A DNA stretch of 64,000 nt from Lophium mytilinum (GCA_010093605.1 MU004197.1:682001-746000), one strand, 5' to 3'; shown: positions 33,601 through 45,467, counted from the first letter of the stretch. Translations and numbers: made by a program. Notes: generated by a model from the letters alone, not told the origin.

Positions 33601-36600
33601 AGTGCCTTCAGACATGCACATCCTCGATTTCCCAGGGGCGAGAACTTGAGATTTGACCTCGCTGCCGCCGTCGGCAGGCAAGCACCTGCGGCGGCGAGAT
33701 CGGATTGGGGGCCTATGCGAAGCTGACTCTTTCATGCCAGGGGCCTTCTCGATCAGAAGTGCCACGCCTTGTTTGAATCCATGGAACTCACGGATGGAGA
33801 TATTTTCCGACTTAGGCATATTCCTCCGATGTGATGATCACGTGATCGTAGAGTTGGTCGTTTTCGAGGCTCGAGATCAAGGTGGTATAGTTGCCAAGTT
33901 AGTTGTCTGGCCTGGCTAAGAGATGATAGGGATCAATTAAAGATGAGGTAGCGTCTGAGTGATGCTTAGGTCTGGTATGCAGTCGTCGCAGCCGTATTTT
34001 AGGGCAGCTGGATCCAATTTCTCCGCGCGGGCTGCCGTGAAGAGACGATTTCCGTGGGCTTCTTCTTGCTTTATTTGCCTAACCGTCTTCGAGAGCTCGT
34101 CTTTGTGATCTTCACTAATGCGAGATGCCATAGTACAATCCAACTGCTGCCTCCCAGACACCGACGGGCTGCCTTTAAATCCTTCCTAGAAAGCAGCGTC
34201 GAGCTGCGATTTTACAAAAACGGTCGAGTAACGTAACAAATTCCGGCAAAATCTATGGATATGCCGTTTAATTCGTATCCATGCTCTTCTTCTCGTCTTC
34301 GAATGCTTGTTCAACGGCTGACCAGCATCCAGGGACTCTACTCTCAGGGAATACTATCAATCTTCGATAAGAGATCAAAACCTGAAACCAGATACAAATA
34401 GCTGAAAACCCAGGAAGGCCCTATACGGCATGGAGCGATCTCTGTCACGGACCTGATGTAACAAGAGCATCCGGCATTTCCCTCGGACAACACAAATCAG
34501 AATCGTGAAAGACGATCTGTATTCCATTGAAATATGGTGTGCATCCTGGTGTCCAGTTATGTCATCTTGTATCCAGATCGTTCTTGTCCTCGAATGTTCA
34601 GACCCTTCGAGCCTTGAGCAGACTAAATGGTACATCTAATCCGAGTCAAACTTGGACAAGCATGACGCCTATGTTACGAGTCCTCGAAGGAGTTCTTTGC
34701 AGAAATCCAAGTCAGAGGACAAAAGTCTTGCCGAGCTTCCCCATTTCCCAGCGGAGACACCCATATTCGACTCGAGTATTCCAAGATTTTTCTTATTCCA
34801 TGGATTAAGGCATCCAAAGTGGGCATGGCGCTCTTGTGGTGTATAGGTAGTGCTCTCGTTGTCTCGCGTGGATGACTTTCAGTGGTTCTGTTGTTCGGAC
34901 CGAGTATCCCCGCTACTTCTCGACGAAGAGCTTTGGGGGCAAGTCTCGAGGATCATCGCTTTGGAGGGCCTCGACGAAGGAAGGTGATTCTCGAGAGACA
35001 GAATGGACACGATTGGAATTCAACGCGGTTTCTCGAGGTCGGAATCGTCTGCTTGCTGTCCCGTCAGTTTGTTTCAAGCCAGATCATAGCTTACCTCTTA
35101 GGGCGACCCTGTGCCCCACAGGACAGCGTTTTGTGTACTCCTAAGCATATGACACGGGCTTCAGCGGAGTGAAGGCAAAGACCGAGCACAATTCAGAGAC
35201 GCCTTGCTTGTGTTGTCTTAGGTGTTATTCAGAGTGCCTCCTTCTTAGACGACCGCCATCTAGAGCAAGCTCGTTTGAATTAAGGCAAGGAAGGAGCGAG
35301 AGTCGTATCATTCCTGCATTACTGTTTAATGTTCCCTGAAGGCGGGAAGGTGGATGTATCGATCTCGGGGTGGTGTTTCGATTCGTGGCCTCCAACGCGT
35401 TAGAACGAGTGAAGGGACTGGGCAGCCGGCGTGGCACATTCATCAAAACACCATACCTTCTTGCAGACACCACGATCTAATGCAGAGATGGGAGAGGGAA
35501 GATGACAAGAAGCTACGGGCTTCGCCACGCTGCTCCTTCGATTCATGATGCCGGGGAAGAGCTTGCTGCCTCTCCATCCCGCCTCCCAGCCTCTCTCAAG
35601 AGGCGCTCCAAAGTACCATATGATCGATTCCTCCATCATATCCTTCCAAAAGAGTGTAAGGGGTGTCTGTATGTGTTCCGAAGTGTCGAGGGGTGTTGGT
35701 GTATGGTGGATCGAGGGTCGTGGGCTCAAGTTACGAGGAAGTCCGGAGAAAGGAGCCCACAGCACTGACACCACCGAGAGCCTCAGTGCAGATCTTCTAA
35801 GCCTTTAGATCTTCAGAAGCATACGACTACATGCCCTAGACTCAGTAATCGTTCTGTACTCATCAGTTGAAGCTCCAAAGCTCTCCGGTATGGTCTGCGG
35901 CCCAGAACGCGCCCTTGGGGGCCAAAACACCCCTCGAAAAGCACGAAGCTGCAGCCGAGCCATCGCCACCCGGCTTCAACTCTCTCCCCACCAAGATAGG
36001 ACATTCACAGGCACAACGCAGGCCCAAAGACTCGACCCATCTGATGATGTTGGCGCGTGAGACAACGCGGGCGGGGAACTGGGAGCACCGGGGTTTTAGC
36101 ACGCATGCCCATGACTCTCCGCACGCCATCCATAGGCCAGTGCGACATACCCCCTGAGAGGGGCTGACGGCCCAGCCTTTTAGGCATGATTACGCGGCGG
36201 GGAGCCAAAATTCGAATTTCTGTGAGAAGTACGTGGCTTTGGGACAAAAGGGTCTTTTTCATCCATGGTACTGTGCATTTCCGGCGTACTCCTCTACCAT
36301 ACCAAGATCTAGCTACACGCGTCGTCACCTGCCTAGTGAATTTCTATTATTATATTGTTGTTGATCCTCTAGCATCTGAGACTGTTTGCGGGTACGCCAC
36401 AACACCTCCGAGATAGCCGTTCTCGTGCCTACGAGGCTCGCTCCACACCACCTTCAGAACCCTTCGACACCCGAGGATCTAAACAAATAAAAGCGAGTGC
36501 GAGTAGGGCAATGGCAAGCTGCATCGGGGAGGCCGAGAAGAATCTTAATAGCTCAGGAGATACTTAAATGCTACGCTCCCTCGCTACCTAAGCTACTTTG

Positions 36601-37287
36601 TGTGTCGAGTTCCTCCCTGCAAAGGTATACCCTGCGAGAATCCCGGAGTTCTAGAACAAGATAACGGACGTGCACCGACGTACATAACTCGCTCAGGGCC
36701 CACGAGAGCAGCGACGAAATAGTCACGAGGCTTGTTCATTGTCATTCCTGCAGCTGCTGGGGGTGCCTGAGACGCCGGAAAGAGGTGCCCAGGCGTATGA
36801 AGATACTTAAGGGACTTACAGGGCCGGAAACATGAACATTGCTATAAGGCTGGATATACGGACACTACGCTGTTGGAGGGAGGATTAGGCTTCGAGCTAG
36901 TGGACTGGATTGAGGGTAATTCTGTTGGTATACCGACGTCAGGAGGGCTTTAAAAGGTTTCAACTGCTGAAACTATCCACGTCATTCAGTCTGCGAAGAA
37001 ACTTGCTTCAGGAAGATACCCAATTCGACTATACGGCTGGAAGCATACAACGACACCATCAGGATTGGAGGGTTACCACAACACCAATACCGCTATCCGC
37101 ACCCACCGGGCGCCCGCCGAACACCGTCACCTGCCCGTCAATCCCACCACAACCCCTTCTCATCTCGACATCATCGCCTTCGCCATCGCCATCTCATCAA
37201 CCATCCGAATCAAGACCTCACTGTTTTCATACCACCACCATCTTACCACCGCCACAAGTCCCCCGGAACTCTACCTACAGCACCAAA
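33601..37287. other. Gene-poor stretch between array B and RMP1
   Basis: Mostly nothing recognised. A minus-strand frame at 33,937-34,131 is listed separately. Frames near 34.5-35.8 kb overlap each other on both strands and have no family resemblance. The last roughly 250 bp before 37,288 is C/A-rich and looks like the RMP1 leader. Confidence 0.35.
33937..34131 (-). CDS. Possible small charged protein, 64 aa
   Basis: A frame that starts MASRISEDHKDELSKTVRQI and continues KQEEAHGNRLFTAARAEK looks like an amphipathic, charged helix, unlike the Cys/Arg/Ser-rich chance frames around it. It ends with a CxxC-bearing tail (YGCDDCIPDLS). It may be one exon of a larger gene. No family recognised. Confidence 0.25.
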   Translation of the reverse strand: MASRISEDHKDELSKTVRQIKQEEAHGNRLFTAARAEKLDPAALKYGCDDCIPDLSITQTLPHL

Positions 37288-37938
37288 ATGGGACCAAAAC
37301 CCACCCCCAACCACGCGCTCTCTCTCACGCCTACCGAAAAGACCGAACTCGCAACCACTCTCGAGCTACTCACCCGCCTCTATGTTCGGAATGTGAACCA
37401 GCACCGCCGCAGCCACTGGTTCAGCTCCCTCGTCGCGTTCCGCAAGCAACTAGGCCTGCTACTCGGAGAGATCGAAGCCGCAACCGAAGGAATCAAGAGT
37501 TTGAAGGGGAAGAAAGCGCAAGAAGCGAAAGAAGAGGGGGAAATGAAGGTCACGGAGAGGCTAGGATTCTGGGATGAGGTGTGCCATGGGTGGTATCTGT
37601 ACGTATTTTGCTTTCTTTGTACCTTTTTGGTGGGCGGGGAGGTGTTCCGGCGGGGCTAACGGATACACAGGACGTTCACCCAGCTTCTCGCAGCGGGCCA
37701 ATTCGCGGTGCTCGGACTCGTGCTTATGGCGGCGGTGGCGAGGGTGTGCAAGCTGGTTGGTATCACGGAGTTCTACCAGGACTTTGCGAGTGAGGATATG
37801 AAAGAGGTCTTGCAGGTGATGGAGAAGGGAGAAGCGGTGAGAGCGTTTGGGGAGGCTGGGGCGGAAGCGGATGCGGAGGGTGGAGCTCAAGCAGGAGATG
37901 ATGAGGAAGATTTCGGGGAGGTTATTGAGAGAATTTGA
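37288..37938 (+). CDS. RMP1: RNase MRP protein subunit Rmp1-like
   Basis: RNase MRP is the nucleolar RNA-protein enzyme that cleaves pre-rRNA in ITS1. Rmp1 is its specific protein. Exons 37288-37598 and 37671-37938 join over a 72-bp intron to 192 aa. The conserved block LTRLYVRNVNQHRRSHWFSS (about residues 28-47) matches the family signature of a hydrophobic helix followed by RN-NQHR---W. The second exon gives FTQLLAAGQFAVLGLVLMAA and VARVCKLVGI, matching the second conserved helix pair. The C-terminus is acidic. The start at 37,288 was chosen because the upstream in-frame sequence is low complexity and lies in the leader. Assignment rests on remembered family pattern. Confidence 0.75.
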
Positions 37939-38769
37939 ATTGGGGGGAAAGGCTTCGAGTTCTAACTGATCTAGATCAAGGCTTAAAGGGCCTCGGGACA
38001 GCAGAGAGCGATGGAGATGCATTTCGGGGTCTTGCTTTCGGGATTGAGCGCTCTGCATTGCATTGTATGGCTTTCGGATGGGCTTTGGCGTTACGGGATC
38101 ACGGGACTACCTAATGAACTAGGCATGGCATATGGATGGCGGGTAGCATTCACTGCATGCGATTGATGTTGCTAGGGAGTCAATCATGGGGAAAAGGGGG
38201 TGTTTTCTATCACGTGGGATCGTTGAGACACACGTGATGGTAGCGGTAATGTCTCTTTCGGTAGTATAATTTCTTTCTTCTCGAAACTTGCAAAGGATGC
38301 GGCTGCAAAGTCGCGAGCTGTAAGACCTGTGTTTCGACTATCAAAATTCGAAAAATATTTCCCTCCATCTATTTCAGGGCTCTGAAAGATGACTTTGGAC
38401 ATTACTATACCACTTTCTGGTATCCCCCGATAAGTTCTCAAAATCCCGGCAAGATGTAAGCAATGCTTTGACGCCGATCAATCACGGCCCAAAAAGCAGT
38501 TGCATTACTACACCCTAAGTCTCAACAACCCGATATACAATTGCTTCAGCGCCATCTTGGAAGCTGGATACCACTGTCAGGAGCATTCCCATTACCAGGA
38601 AGGCGGCCCGTCACGATATGGCTTGGACTCCATCGCGCGAAACTTGACATCGCGGTTCGAATTTAGAAACCCTATGGCGGTACCCCAGGCAGGGGCAGAG
38701 TGCGCACAGCCTATCAGTGTACCATCCCATCCTCGAGACCCCAGACTCCTAGTCTCCCAGACCTAAACC
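37939..38769. other. Intergenic, nothing recognised
   Basis: 3' region of RMP1 and a spacer up to array C. No supported gene. Confidence 0.35.
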
Positions 38770-39290
38770 GAAACGGATTACCATCTCCCAATTCCCAACT
38801 CTTGGCTCTCTCGAAACGTATAGAGCACAGATGCCAGATCTAAAAATAGCATCCCCGACTCCACCATGGTGATCCGATATCCGACCATGGAACTCATCGT
38901 ACCAAGATGTGCACAGCCAATCGAAACACGTTTCCAGTTCCCCAAAGCCGTAAGGCATGGCCTCGCCGGAAAAGTATGGAGTCCAGATGCTAAAAATAAT
39001 ACCCTTCCTCGAGTCCACTTCACGAGGGTCTTTGGTATCTAATCCGTGGGAATTAAGGGTACCAAGATGGCCGCAACCAATCGAGAACGCTTTCAGTTCC
39101 CCAAAGCCGTAAGGCCTGGCTTTCTCGAAAGGTATGGAGCCCAGATGCTAATGATAACACGCGTCCTCGAGTCCACTCTACGAGGGTCTTCGATATCTGA
39201 GCCTTGGAAATTCAGGGTACCAAGATGGCCACAACCAATCGAGAAAAGTTTCGTATTCCCCAGCCCCGTAGTGCTGAGCTTCTTCTAAGT
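38770..39290. repeat. Tandem array C, about 4 units of 150 bp
   Basis: Units share CCAAGATG, ACAACCAATCGAGAA, TTTCAGTTCCCCAAAGCCGT, AAGGCCTGGC, GGAGCCCAGATGCTAA and CCTCGAGTCCACT-TACGAGG. The clearest copies begin near 38,906, 39,060 and 39,220, with a weaker copy before them. Similarity is high between the middle units, so this array is younger than array A. Confidence 0.8.
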
Positions 39291-39469
39291 ACTTGCCAGC
39301 ATGACTTTGAGGGAGAATGCGGGAATGATGGAGGTAGTCGATTTGCAGAGAGGCTGTCATGCTTTTCGCAATAAAATGGTGGAACTTCGCCCAGTAATCT
39401 ACCCTTCTTATCTACAACGCTACTAATCCCACGTCAAAAACTCCTTGTGCATCGGGTTCACGCCCCCAA

Positions 39470-40000
39470 GAAACCACTCAGACGCCACCGACCAACTGTC
39501 AAAGTCCCCGAATCAGGGCAATTGCGATTTGAAGCCTTGAGACTTCGATATTGCGTGCAACACATTTACACCTTGATGAGCCACTTCTGACACCACTAAC
39601 CAGCTGTCAAAAGCCCTGAATTAGGCTGCTTGTAATATAAGACCTTGAGACTTTAACATCGCGTGCACCACATTCTGAGCTAGACGGGCCACCTCTAACG
39701 CCGCTATTCGGCTATTAAAAGGACCTAATTAGATTGCTTGGAATATGAGACCTTGAGACTTGGACATCGCGGGCACTATATCTTGACCTTGATGGGCCAC
39801 CTCTAACGCCGCTATACGGCAATGACAAGCCCGAATCAGGCGGCTTGCAACATGAGGTCTCGAGACTTTGACGTCGCGGGCACCACATTCTGGACCTCGA
39901 TGGGCCACCTTCAACGCCGCTACACGGCGGTCAAGAGCCTCCAATCAGCTTGCTTCTAACATAAGACCTTATGACTTTGAAATCGCGTGCTCCAGATTCA
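39470..40000. repeat. Tandem array D, about 5 units of 108 bp
   Basis: Units share GGGCCACCTCTAACGCCGCT, ATAAGACCTTGAGACTT, and ACATCGCGTGCACCACATTC. Clear cores lie near 39,579, 39,688, 39,798 and 39,903. Within the unit a small inverted repeat GCCGCTATACGGC occurs. The core GGCCACCTCTAACG is shared with array A. Confidence 0.8.
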
Positions 40001-42104
40001 TAACGCTATAATAGGAAATCGAAGGCGTGATCTGGGGTCTGTGTGGTGCCTTGGGTTGGGGAATGATGAGAAAGCTTCAGCGGTTAAAAGTGTGAAAATT
40101 ACGGAGAAAGGTATCATTTTGTGAGGATACGGCTGGCTCAAGAAGTCCTCTGTAGTGATGTAAAATTAACGGTGGAGGATAGGATCAAGAGTCGGCTAAT
40201 GCAAAAGGAGTGATGTTCCCTGGTTCTGAGGTTCTCGAACCGTGAAAGCTTATAGCTGGATTAGGAATTTCGAAGGTGGTGGAGCAGAGTGTGGAGTGCA
40301 GAGGATACATTTCATCTGCCGTCCAAAGTCCAAAGTTGTTTAGTATCCCTGGGCCCGACGCATTTGGCTCTAAAATATCAGTAGGAACACAACCAATAGG
40401 AAGCCTCGAGTGATTTGATAACAGCTGCAGCGAAGGACTTGAGCAATACATGCCCTCTAGGCTTTTCGTACACTACCCTAGCATCGCCTGGGGTCCTGTA
40501 GTACAATATGAGAGATTAGAAAGGGACAGTTCTAACAAGATAAAAAGCGTTGCGGGCCACCTTAAACGGTGCTAGACTGTCCGTTTACATAGTGTGTGTA
40601 ACAGAGAGTCCGAGCGTTGCGCCACGACGGGCTAAGAGATAGTTGGATTGGGAATGTCGAAGGCGGCGGAGAAGAGTGTGGAGTGCAGAGGACACATTTC
40701 ATCTACTGTGACGAAGTCAAAACCTCCTTGGTATCGGTACCTCCTGACACGTTTTGTGGCGCTTCAACGTGCTGATCGAACTGGGATCGAATGGTCAAAT
40801 GTCAATTTGTCAGCGCAGCCTGAGGTACTAGGCAGGCAGGAAATAAATGGCACACTACAGCATTTCAACACTGTCTGAGGTGGCCCAAAGAGCTATCAAG
40901 CTTGCCAAAGCGGAATTTTTATGAAAAGCAGTAGCATACTGGCGGACCTCAGGCGGTGCTAAACAAACGTATACAGCATATAAATAGTGTGTATATACCT
41001 TATGGATCTGTAAACTGCTGCTCTCTATTAACCCTTTATTACTACGCTGCCTTCCGGATGCACCGGTTACCACTGCTTGAGGGGCCTTAACGAGTTTCTA
41101 CAGACCCGTGATGGAAGAACTTCTATCCTATCTGAATTTCCGAAAATGCACTGAAGCACTCCAAACGGTGGCATACACACGTATGTACAACTGAGTGAAT
41201 GCACTAACGCTAAAACACTAAAAAGGCTGCTCTCCAGTGTTGTTCCTCCACTCTGGCTTATTAGGTGTGCCAGTAGGCAGAGACCCGCCGGCGCCAATGT
41301 TTGTGTATGGGTCGTATTTTGGCTTCCAACTCCCTTCTTCTCTTTGAACGACCATTCTCCAATCTTTCAAACCGGGTATCCTACTCAGCTCCTAACACGG
41401 GAACTCCCCGTTCAACCAATTCTTGGCCGCCTTGCCTTGGGGATCTTCTTGAAAACATTGACAATCAGCGCGGAAATGGGTGTTGATTGGAATGATTATC
41501 ATGTAAACGGACAAGACGTGGTTAGGGACTGGGAATCGAAGGATGGGCTAGAAGAGAATCGATAGCAAATATGGTGGAGTTTGCTGGAGACTCACGGTGA
41601 AGGCTGAGTTGATGTAACGAATTGTTGCACTAATAGAACGAAGTAAGGATTTCCTGCGCTAACAGAATTCGAATCGATGCGCTAATGGGATTTTCAGACG
41701 ACGTGCTGCTGATGGATTGTTGATGGAAGAGGATGAATCCCGCAGTAGGCGCCCTAAGGGAATGACCACCATGATTTGTACGTAGCTCTGGCAGAAGGTG
41801 TTACCATTGAGCGAACGAGATAGGTAGGAAGACGGAGCATCGAGAGCAAGTGCGGTCGATATCCCGTAGCCCTTCGCAATTAACTCTTGGTTGTCGATCA
41901 GGGTGCAAGCAGAGAGAACACGCAAGCAATCTTTCCTCCAGACTTTTGCATATTTTGATAGTAGCGCAGGAGGCCTCCTAGCAGGCTATAATAGATCGGA
42001 AAAGGTCAACGCTAATAAGGTCAGGAGCTTTGGGGCCACCTCACACGGTGTCGGGTTACTACTTTGTGTCGAAGGGAGCCTGATCAGGAGATAGTACATT
42101 CGCG
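40001..42104. other. Gene-poor region with scattered repeat fragments
   Basis: Holds the 85-bp direct repeat pair (40,252-40,335 and 40,640-40,725). It also holds single copies of an ACGGTG-containing core near 40,556, 40,930, 41,160 and 42,032 that resemble the array A/D core (for example GGGCCACCTCACACGGTG near 42,031). No gene supported. Confidence 0.5.
40252..40725. repeat. 85-bp direct repeat, copies 388 bp apart
   Basis: Copies at 40,252-40,335 and 40,640-40,725 share TAG-TGGATT-GGAAT-TCGAAGG and AGAGTGTGGAGTGCAGAGGA, then ACATTTCATCT. Differences are mostly transitions. A fainter third version (GGTTAGGGACTGGGAATCGA) lies near 41,520. Confidence 0.65.
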
Positions 42105-42995
42105 CTACTCCCAATCCGGCATTGCATCATCGTCAACATGATGCTGCTGGAGTTCCCCGGGTTCTGGCCTGAAATGTGCGACTTGTTGGGCCCCTGTATG
42201 TGAGTACTGATATGGAAGCCGCCGAAGACGCTCAGTCAACGAAGCTAGGCGAGCATCGAGTTGCTCGAACTGTTCCTCAGATGTAGAAGGTGGAGTAGGA
42301 TGGAACGATGGAAAAAGCATTTGCTCTGGTCGGAGTGTAGGAGTCGCTACATCGGCGGACTGGCTGTTATCGGGCCCAGCGCGCATAGGCTGGGCTTGTT
42401 CAAGCGTCTCACCGTTTTCCAGGCGTCGAGACAGCTCTTCTCGATTCCTTCCAAGGTTCTCCCGCGTACGCCGGAGCGCATTTTCCAAGCGCGCCTCCAG
42501 CGCAAGACTCTCCTGGATATCTTGTTCTAATCGAGCCAAGGAGCGAGGCTCATCCGTAATGCGATTGAACAGAACCCCGTCCCGCCGACGGACAGGGTCG
42601 CGAATGATCAAGTCCTCATTGTCGCCAGCCTGCCGATAACGAGTGAAGCGTGCCCGAAAAGCCCGAAATCGGTGCTCTTCTGTGAGATCCAGAGCGCGGG
42701 GCTGTGGCTGTCCACGGTACAGCGAGGCCCTACACATAGGGCACGTATTTTGATTGCTCCTACCGCAAGAAAGCCAAGACATCAAACAATCTCGACCGAA
42801 AACATGAGTGCAGTTGCTGATGCCGGTGATCTGGACAGCGCGATGGTTTGCGTCTATATCCTCGTGGCAGATTGGGCATGCATCTGGCACTTCGGGATGA
42901 CTACCGTCTATATCGGTGAGGTTATTGGCGATAAAGACCTGAAGATTGGCGGGGATGTTGGAAGGCATGGCCGATGAAGTGAGAAGATTTGGCAT
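42105..42995 (-). CDS. RING-type zinc finger protein, 296 aa
   Basis: Single exon. A RING-like finger occupies about residues 40-88: C40-C43 (ACPICHEDID), C62-H64, C70 (CTHVFGRDCLMSWL), C85-C88 (CPMCRASL). Such domains usually act as E3 ubiquitin ligases. The fifth ligand position, usually His, is Gly67 here (HVFGRDC); this variant is common in fungal RING proteins of this sort, so the finger may coordinate metal differently. Residues about 155-200 are charged and probably coiled coil (LEQDIQESLALEARLENALR). The C-terminus is Pro/Gln-rich and ends DDDAMPDWE. An internal Met10 is an alternative start. It is surrounded by repeats, with no neighbour that hints at a substrate. Family membership is clear; biological role unknown. 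Confidence 0.88.
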   Translation of the reverse strand: MPNLLTSSAMPSNIPANLQVFIANNLTDIDGSHPEVPDACPICHEDIDANHRAVQITGISNCTHVFGRDCLMSWLSCGRSNQNTCPMCRASLYRGQPQPRALDLTEEHRFRAFRARFTRYRQAGDNEDLIIRDPVRRRDGVLFNRITDEPRSLARLEQDIQESLALEARLENALRRTRENLGRNREELSRRLENGETLEQAQPMRAGPDNSQSADVATPTLRPEQMLFPSFHPTPPSTSEEQFEQLDARLASLTERLRRLPYQYSHTGAQQVAHFRPEPGELQQHHVDDDAMPDWE

Positions 42996-45370
42996 GGTTT
43001 GGTGGTATGTTGTGGCGATCGAGGTTGAGGTTGAGGTCGTGGTGGGCGGTGACTAAGTAGGCGAGTTGATAGAAAGCGGTCGAAACTTAGGTGCAGCTTG
43101 TAGGAGTACGATTCGCAGCTGATGCTACCTAGTGCGCTCAACCTCCTCGCAGGGGTAGGCGGGGCGGCTCCTGAGGAGTGAAAGCGTACGGTGTCGTATT
43201 GCTAATAGGGCGGAGGGTGCGGTGAGTGTGTGGAAGTCGACGGGAGGGCGAGCGCGGCTTGCAGAGGTATGAATACGGGGAAAGCTTCCTGACGAGGCGG
43301 CTTTCACTTAACCGTCACAGATGATTGAATCGCTAGTGAATGTTAACGTTTGTTTATGAGCAACGTGAAAGGCTGCTGAACAACAAGTGTAAAGCGTTTA
43401 CATTACTTTCACCACGATTTGACATCATACCGCGTACACTCTTACAGGAATCCTTTTATCTCACAGTAATTATTCGTCGTTCCAGCGTACGCGCGCTCTG
43501 ACTAGAATTTCATGCACCACGTTTCCAGGACTGGATGCAACGTGTAACCAAAATCGACAATAGTCGTGCTACTATGTGAAGGATTTATACTTTGCAAAAT
43601 TGTGTGTTGGTGGTACCATGGTTTTCGTGAAGTGCTCGACCGTGGTTGCAATGGCGTCCTTAGTCATCTCACGATTGAAATATCCACGATCAGTTGAGCC
43701 CTGGCACTGGTAGTACCATATAAGCTAGATAGGTACAGCATGCCTGGCGTATTGAATGAGACGGCGTCTGAGCGTGAAATGGCCTTCGATGCAGTTGAGG
43801 AGTCATAACGGATTATGAGATAGGGATCTATGAGACTTATCTCGGAGTTGAACCTGATATTGCTAGACTCTAAGCGCTAGGAGAAGAGCCGTATCTGGGA
43901 AGGTGTTGGGAGATGTGGCAGACGATCGATTTAGATAGAGACTGATGAACTTACTTACGGTAAGAGACTCGACTGTGAGGTTAGTAGACTATTGCACTGA
44001 CCGGCCAAGTACAGATACAACCGAGGCCAAGAATGTAGAACATAGATTCCAGAGCGACTTTCATAGGCTCGACGGAGGTGGTGTGGTGGCTCGTTAAAGC
44101 TAGCTGTGGCAATCAAGTTGTAGTAAACGGAGCGAATAGTGATTTAGTGGAATGTACGAAGGAGACCACTGGTAAATCTGGTGGTGGCATGGGTAAGTGC
44201 AACGATTTTCAAGACAAAAAGTTAGTCGACAAAAACATTCACAACGCGGGACTAGAGATTAAACCGAGTACGCTTCCGTCACGGTTGCTGTGACGAATAT
44301 TGGAAAGGCTATGCTTCCTTCCTTTGTAATCATTACCCAACGGGGGGGCAGAGCATACCAGAGTCTACAGAAGTAATCCCACATTAAAGCGAGGTACCAC
44401 GTTACTCTGGAGATGGCATTACGATGTTCCTCTCCAGGGGATGTCGGATGAATGCGATTATTGGCGGAAGGATTCAGATGCGGTCGGCCCCAACAGAAAT
44501 CACTAGGTGATTGCACGAGTATTACGCCTTTCGGCTTATGTCACCTGCATGTTTGGTACACGTTTATTAGCTGATATTCACTATGTTTTGTATAAACCAA
44601 CAGAGCCTGGGTTGGCTTGGGGAAAGCGACGTAGGTGCTGAGACTTGATCGGATGATGCCAAGGGAAGTAAAGCAAGGCTAAGAATAGCTCAATCCTCAG
44701 AACTTGTCCCCCGTTCTAGAATTTACAGAAAACGTACTCAGGCTAGACAGCTTGTTTGCCTTATATGAAACATAAGCCGGATATCGAGAGATGCGACGTT
44801 TGACAAATACTTATTTTGAAATGCGGGGAAGAAGAGAAGAAGTTGAGAAAACGACATGGAGCAAGGACGACTAACATGTTCGCGTTCAGGAGTCAGACAA
44901 GGCTAATGAATTTAGCAAGGGAGTACCCCGATGACAGACTTATGCCTGTGATATGGACATCGAGGTTGTGATGTGCCAATGCAGGCAGGGTTAATGGTCC
45001 TAGGCGTAAACGGAGCTCTCTGACTGCTATCAAGTGTAGCGAATACCGCATATTGATGAGATGTAAGAGGCATATTCAGCAGTTCCGTCCCGGTCGAAGC
45101 CTGCAATGTGCTGTCAGTGAAGGTTAAGCTGCAAAGGAAGTCAGCACAGCTAAGACTCGGACTAAACCAACTCCGATACCGGTCGAATTTAAGACCCTAG
45201 CACAACTCATGAGCGGGGATACGTGGAGCATTTGTAAGACCCATACACAGGCTATGCTTTTCAATAGGTGACAGAACAGAAACAGAACTATATATTGATG
45301 CTGGCCTCTCTTGCCACTATTGGTATTGGTATATATAACAAAATCTAGGCGATGTATGCTCATCTTACCA
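42996..45370. other. Intergenic, nothing recognised apart from the RING gene promoter
   Basis: 2.4 kb. The first 300 bp should hold the promoter of the RING gene. The rest has only short frames. No repeats as clear as the arrays elsewhere were seen. Confidence 0.35.
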
Positions 45371-45459
45371 GCGCGGATAGTTTAATGGTAGAATTCGGTC
45401 TTCCCACCGTCGACGTGACATGTATGGCCGAGGCCCGGGTTCGATTCCCGGTCCGCGCA
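45371..45459 (+). tRNA. tRNA-Gly (anticodon CCC) with 18-nt intron
   Basis: The acceptor stem GCGCGGA (45,371-45,377) pairs with TCCGCGC (45,452-45,458), with discriminator A at 45,459. The D arm has GTTTAATGGTAGAAT. The anticodon stem CGGTC pairs with GGCCG, with loop TTCCCA then the intron then T, so the anticodon is CCC. The intron sits at the canonical position after base 37 (about 45,407-45,424). The T arm is CCGGG-TTCGATT-CCCGG. The 3' CCA is not encoded, as expected in eukaryotes. It lies 212 bp upstream of the GET4 start on the same strand. Confidence 0.95.
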
Positions 45460-45462
45460 TCG

Positions 45463-45467
45463 TTTTT
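45463..45467 (+). terminator. Pol III terminator of tRNA-Gly
   Basis: A run of five T starts four bases after the mature tRNA end. Confidence 0.8.
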
